Assembly: GCF_029784155.1 (NCBI RefSeq)
Contig: NC_073692.1
Span: 335,057,131-335,121,130, forward strand
DNA length: 64,000 nucleotides
Direction of reading: 5' to 3'
DNA from: Uranotaenia lowii
Taxonomy: Eukaryota; Arthropoda; Insecta; Diptera; Culicidae
Positions 59,700 through 64,000 of this stretch are shown piece after piece. The notes beneath the pieces were generated by a model that was given only the letters and a program-made list of their open reading frames with translations, was not told where the DNA came from and did not search any database. The position numbers were made by a program, and so were the translations under genes. Position 1 is the first letter of the stretch, and each line of letters starts with the position of its first letter.

Positions 59700-60453
59700 G
59701 GGGGGCTCCTCGAAAACAGTTCCGCCACTAAAAGTTTTTGGTTGTGTGTTCCAAAATTTGTGTGTGTGCATTTGCGTGTATGTGTGAGCTGCTAAACGTT
59801 GTAAGTGGCGTTGCAGAAATTTGCCTCCCGCGGGTGCCAACAAGTGAAAATTATTACTACCAAAAGCAGTAAAAAATAAAATAAAATTAAACGACGGGCA
59901 GTGGCTGTGATTTTGTGTTGTTTCGTTGTTGGGAATTCTTCGATAAAATCTGAAAATTTCACCGAATCGACGGTTGCCGCAATTTGGTTCATCTCCTTTG
60001 TGTTAGTGAAGCCGGACGGAGGAAGCAAGTTAAACAAAAGAAAAATGGCGTTTCGACGCGGGTTGCAGATTTTCGGGGGCAGATCCTATCATCATCATCA
60101 ACAACATCGCTACTGCTGCTGCTGCTCGAGCTCGTGGCCGGTGATGGAAATAAGTGGTTTAAAGTGATTGATCCGGTTTACGGGTGGGTTGGCCGTTTTT
60201 AGCCAGCAATCTTCCAATAAATTTGTGGTTGTGATAGAAGAAACGACGACGGCGACGAGTGGGCGGGCAAGTGAAGTGGAAGGAAAAACAAATTGGTTTG
60301 TCGGTTTATCGTGTAAGGTTAGAAGTTGATTGAATTGAGCCCAGCCCCGATAAAGAGCAACAAGCAACAAGTTTATTGGTAGTGCATTCTTCAGTTTGGT
60401 TCTGGTGAAACACGAAGCGTCTCGAGCTTTTAGGATACTCTGATGTGAGGAAA
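59700..60453 (+). promoter_or_regulatory. Promoter/5' leader-like region of the gene starting at 60454
   Basis: GC content rises and the style is typical of insect 5' untranslated sequence: TGTGTGTGCATTTGCGTGTA, AATAAAATAAAATTAAACGA, GACGACGGCGACGAG and many AACAA/AAGCAA runs. A TCAGTT initiator-like hexamer at 60391-60396 would put a start site at A60393, 61 bases before the ATG; no clear TATA or DPE accompanies it. If transcription begins further left, a 40-codon upstream ORF at 60045-60167 (good context AAAAATGGCG, with His- and Cys-rich runs) would lie in the leader. A 156-codon minus-strand frame over this area is regarded as a shadow. Confidence 0.4.
60443..60448 (+). promoter_or_regulatory. 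Minimal start-stop upstream ORF (ATGTGA)
   Basis: ATG followed directly by TGA, five bases before the main ATG at 60454. Its context is weak (C at -3, T at +4), while the main start is strong (AAAATGG). Start-stop elements can hold initiating ribosomes and reduce downstream translation in other systems; a role here is inference. Confidence 0.45.
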
Positions 60454-60483
60454 ATGGCCACAACCTATGGGCGAACTGGACAG
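60454..60483 (+). CDS. Candidate first coding exon of a gene extending beyond the window
   Basis: ATG in strong insect context (GAGGAAAATGGCC) opens ten codons, MATTYGRTGQ, ending exactly at CAG|GTAAAT, a good splice donor with phase 0. An in-frame TGA at 60406-60408 shows the frame does not begin earlier within the leader. The following 3.5 kb is AT-rich and contains a transposon, as expected of a first intron. The product cannot be identified from ten residues. What argues against it: no acceptor or second exon is visible before the window ends, and short ATG-donor pairs arise by chance. The leader-like sequence upstream makes it the best gene start here. Confidence 0.5.
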
Positions 60484-61258
60484 GTAAATTCGGATTCGTT
60501 TTATGGTCTTGCTTGCATGTTTGAATGTTTAGGAAATAACCATTCAATAAAGGTCCTATACGTTTAATATACTTGAACATTTCACAATATACATTAAATG
60601 TAACAATCCAATGAAATTAATTCTATTAAAACCGACATAAGATTAGTTATGACTGCTATAGAGGCGTCACAAAAGTTTTATTTTTGAAATTTGAAAAAAA
60701 TTCAGACAGATTTCAAAGATTCAAAATTTCTTAATGATGCTCAAGAAACAGATGTACCGTGAAACGGAGCATCTCAAAACAGCAGGGTTAGATGCAACAT
60801 TTGAATGTCAGAATACCTATTCAATTTTAATTTCTATATAATGTAATAAAGTTATCATTTAATGATTAAAAAATCATGATAACTTAAATTTTGTAAAAAT
60901 TGGATGAGAGAGTTTTAGCGGAAAAAGCGTTAGACCTCCGGCGGTCTAAATAGGTATATACAAAGTGTCAATCTGTTTAGTGTTGAAAACAATTTTCACA
61001 GAAAAAATGTAAAAATTTTATTCAAACAAAACTAAAAATCCCTGCAATTGGTGCTCTATGCGTTTTACCATTACATATATATCAAAACAATTATCACAAA
61101 TATATAAAAAACTTTTAATTTTTAATCGTTTTTTTTTAATAAAAACAAAGTTTGGTGCAAATTACTCCTTTTTCTTAGTAGGGTAAATATCGCATGTTTT
61201 TGTAAATTTTAAAATAAATTAAGCAACTTAAAATTTTTCTGATCCCGTTAATTTAAAC

Positions 61259-62365
61259 TAGAGATGTACCGAATAGTGGTATTCGGCGAACGGCCGAATA
61301 CCGAATATTGAGCTTTTCAACTATTCGGCCAAACGAATATTCGGCCGAATATTCGGTCGAATATTCTATTGAGTTTTCAATGAAAAAACCTTAAGCGATC
61401 ATTTCAATGCTTTCTATTTCATCCATATTAATTCCCCCCATGTTTTAGTAGATTATTTTAAACCAGATGATATTATCGGATGATGTATTTCAATATATTT
61501 TTTTTATTAAGTAAGGGTCTTTCTGATTTTTAAAATGTCACCGATAACTGAAAAGACATCAGATGGCTAATCGCATCTAGGGCGTTTATCACCAAAGAGA
61601 TTGCGTTCCTGTGAAATCTGGAATAAAACATTTCGAAACATCTGTCAAGCTATTTGAAATTGCTTCTCTAATATTGAATTAGATGAAGGTCGAATTTAAG
61701 CATGATATCTTTAAAATAGTTGTTGAAAAAATAGATGATCTTTAACTTTAAGCAAACCATACTTTCAACCACACGTATCCAGACGGTCAGGCATTCAGAG
61801 CGATTTTTGAAAAAAAAAAAACGGCAAATTTTATGTATATTTTAAAATTTTTGGAAAATTGAACACAAAATCTAAAATTTTTTAAAAAGAAATTTGAGAT
61901 TTTCATTTGATTTAGCTAATAATCTGAATAAACCTGAGCAAAACACGCGAAGTATTAAACAATATCTGGACATCCCGGCCAGATTTAAATTATCTGGATT
62001 GTTTACTGGATTTATGGTCATGCCTGAATATTTCGAGAAAATCTGGAATGAACTATAATCAAAGTACAAAGCGATACCGTTTAGCAGTCTCCTGTAAGAT
62101 CTACATTGAAAGATAGACGGATGTTTTGCAGAAATCATAAGTTTTTAATGATTGTGTAGCTTTTACAACATTACTTTTGGAAATTTTTGACATTATCCAA
62201 AACTATTTTAAAAATTTACAAGTCTGTAGTAGATATTCGGCCTATTCGGCCTATTCGGCCGAATACTTAGCTCAACTATTCGGGGAGCCGAATATTCGGC
62301 TAAACGGTTTTTTGGCGATATTCGGCGCTGAATATTCGGCCGACCGAATATTCGGTACATCTCTA
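61259..62365. mobile_element. hAT-like non-autonomous element with ATTCGGC-rich ends
   Basis: 1107 bp with inverted termini TAGAGATGTACCGAATA / TATTCGGTACATCTCTA and a perfect 8-bp duplication ATTTAAAC at 61251-61258 and 62366-62373. Both subterminal zones are packed with direct and inverted ATTCGGC/GCCGAAT boxes (about 61272-61370 and 62234-62355), including a TATTCGGCC triplet array near 62237. Such clustered boxes are typical of hAT transposase binding regions. No transposase frame inside. Confidence 0.9.
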
Positions 62366-63649
62366 ATTTAAACTTTAAAACTTTTGATGTACAAGCAGTA
62401 TGATTATCTGTGAACATTAAGTTTTTAGAAGCCATTGAAGAAGTAATGCATGATGCCCCCGTTTATGGTGTACAGAAAGTCAATGAACAGTATAGTAACA
62501 ATTACCCCGAAAGCACTCATGAATTTTATTTAAGTACTTGTGCTGATAATTTAGGAAACTGAGAAATTTTGCAGTGGAATATTTGCATCATGAACAACTT
62601 ATGTTAATTTAATTATGTGCTTCAAAATATTCACCACTTGAACATTTGTATATAGATGTTATATTTACGAATTGTTATACCCTTCAATTTATTTACGTGA
62701 TAGGAAAAATACTTTTCTGTAGAAAAAAATTATTGACCAATTCTAGCTGAACAACGTATTCCTAAATTATCTAAATAATATTCCACTGTCAGAAAATGTC
62801 AACGGTGACCTACAATAAATAACAACAGCTAAAAACCGTTTTCTCTTAATGTCTACTTAAACACTCACTCAACAAAAAGGAAATTTGAAAGGCAATTATT
62901 GTCAAAGGATGTCATTGAACACTTAAAAAAAATTAAGAAAAACCTTTTGAAACGTTGCAAACAACACCTAGATAATGCTTAACCTCAGCAAACATTTTTG
63001 TAGCTTTATTCTTTTTCTATTCTGTTTTAAATAAGGTGTATTACCAATCGTTGTCCCTTGACCTGTTGTAGCACAGTATGACTTAAATTTTCAATATTTC
63101 AGCTGTTTTCGTTTTATTCGATTTATAATACTGAATCATGTTGATCGGGATGTTTACTGATTAAATGACGCTTTTTGCGATATTTTCTGCTGTAAAAATG
63201 CATCAACGACGTTTTTAATTTTTCATGATTTTTTTTTTGCGCTATTTTGTTCTAATTGTTAACCAAAATCTTAAGCTTCTTTCTAGGACAAATAAAGTTT
63301 TACGTCAGACCAAAACATTTTTTGTATCGGTTTTCTTTACGAAATGTCTGTTGAACAATTTTAAAATCATGATTTCCGAAAAATTACGAACCATACATAC
63401 CCGAGAAAAAAGTCAGATCGTGCAACAATTAGTCCGCTCAATCTCTTCCTGTCCCATTGTTGTACATAAGTCCGCCTCAAGATTTGTATGTTAATTTATA
63501 AATTTTTATATCTCCAATAACATTGATTGGTTGTTTTTTATGCCTAAATAGCAGTAGAACTTTATGAAAAGATTCATTGAGTCCTGAATTGAAGCAATGT
63601 GTTATGATTTGGTAGGGAGATTTGTGTGGAAAAATCCAAATTTTCATTC

Positions 63650-63870
63650 AAAAATCTTCAGAGATTTTCTGAAAGTTCAAAATAATTAACTTTGGGTTTA
63701 GTTCTTGCAATACATTTCATGTGAACAAAAACCAAACCTAACATGTACTCCGAAAATAATATTCGATGTCATACGAAAACTTCTAAACAAATATTTTTCA
63801 ATTTTAGTGATTTTGACTGCTAACTTGAAAGCTGTTGATTTATAATACTTTCAAAATGTCATGTCATGAA
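63650..63870 (+). repeat. Dispersed repeat fragment (CATTTCATGTGAACAA family), copy 3
   Basis: Contains ACATTTCATGTGAACAAAAA, AATATTCGATGTCATACG and GACTGCTAACTTGAAAGCTG, matching 36300-36473 and 11190-11340. Confidence 0.6.
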
Positions 63871-64000
63871 AGCTCCTGCATGCAAAACCCGCAATTTAAT
63901 AAATAATATTTTGAAATCGATTCGGATTTTTTATTTTGATAAAGTAATATCTATTTTCATGGAATACTTCGCTCTATCTCATATTGGGAAAAAATTATGC

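Larger units (their letters stand above)
60484..64000 (+). other. Putative first intron (incomplete)
   Basis: Starts GTAAAT. AT-rich throughout, without coding signal. Carries the hAT-like insertion at 61259-62365 and a dispersed repeat at 63650-63870. A 89-codon frame at 63225-63494 has no recognisable features. Confidence 0.4.

Noticed and set aside
60110..60580. 156-codon minus-strand open frame across the putative 5' leader and first exon
   Set aside because: No recognisable domain; the Gln run mirrors the TGC repeat; plus-strand leader and donor signals are more coherent.

Overview
The window is eukaryotic, AT-rich, intron- and intergenic-type DNA from an insect, most likely a dipteran and probably a mosquito. 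The reasons are a DD37E-type IS630/Tc1/mariner transposase relic of a kind known from mosquitoes, a tRNA-headed SINE, a jockey-like reverse transcriptase scrap, a dense load of short non-autonomous DNA transposons, and an insect-style start context (AAAATGG) at the single candidate gene start. No bacterial gene organisation, operon, CRISPR array or rRNA is visible. Almost every open reading frame over 60 codons is a chance frame or lies in a repeat.

Layout. 1-6.1 kb: dispersed repeats, then a broken DD37E transposon butted against a left-truncated hAT-like element. 6.1-15.7 kb: mostly AT-rich sequence with scattered repeat copies, two GC-richer islands (8.1-8.6 and 9.2-9.7 kb) and an 88-bp perfect-centre palindrome at 11.7 kb. 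15.7-17.8 kb: a foldback element with CACAGTG ends and a 5-bp direct flank, carrying a nested hAT-like MITE. 18.9-28.3 kb: single-copy-looking islands (18.9-19.8, 26.1-28.3 kb) separated by repeats and a reverse transcriptase fragment at 22.5 kb. 29-38.4 kb: repeats, a SINE, a TTAA-flanked MITE, a 500-N gap cutting a second copy of that MITE, and a 1.9-kb hAT-like element with an intact 8-bp duplication. 39-40 kb: an island with three CACGTG boxes. 40-57 kb: repeats, a second SINE, a decayed Tc1-like (DD34E) gene, a 1.8-kb near-perfect inverted repeat with CACTA ends, a tandem array and two larger retroposon-like repeats. 57-58.3 kb: a GC-richer segment with a 40-bp-period direct repeat.

The only credible host gene is at the right end, on the plus strand: a 5' leader-like region (about 59.7-60.45 kb), a short first coding exon (60454-60483) ending at a GTAAAT splice donor, and then an intron that runs off the window. 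The intron holds a clean 1.1-kb hAT-like insertion. A minimal start-stop upstream ORF lies five bases before the main ATG. The gene cannot be named from ten codons.

The most interesting structures are the two large foldback elements (about 1.7 kb and 1.8 kb of self-complementary DNA), which if transcribed would form long hairpin RNAs, and the start-stop uORF. I see no evidence of a new multi-gene system.
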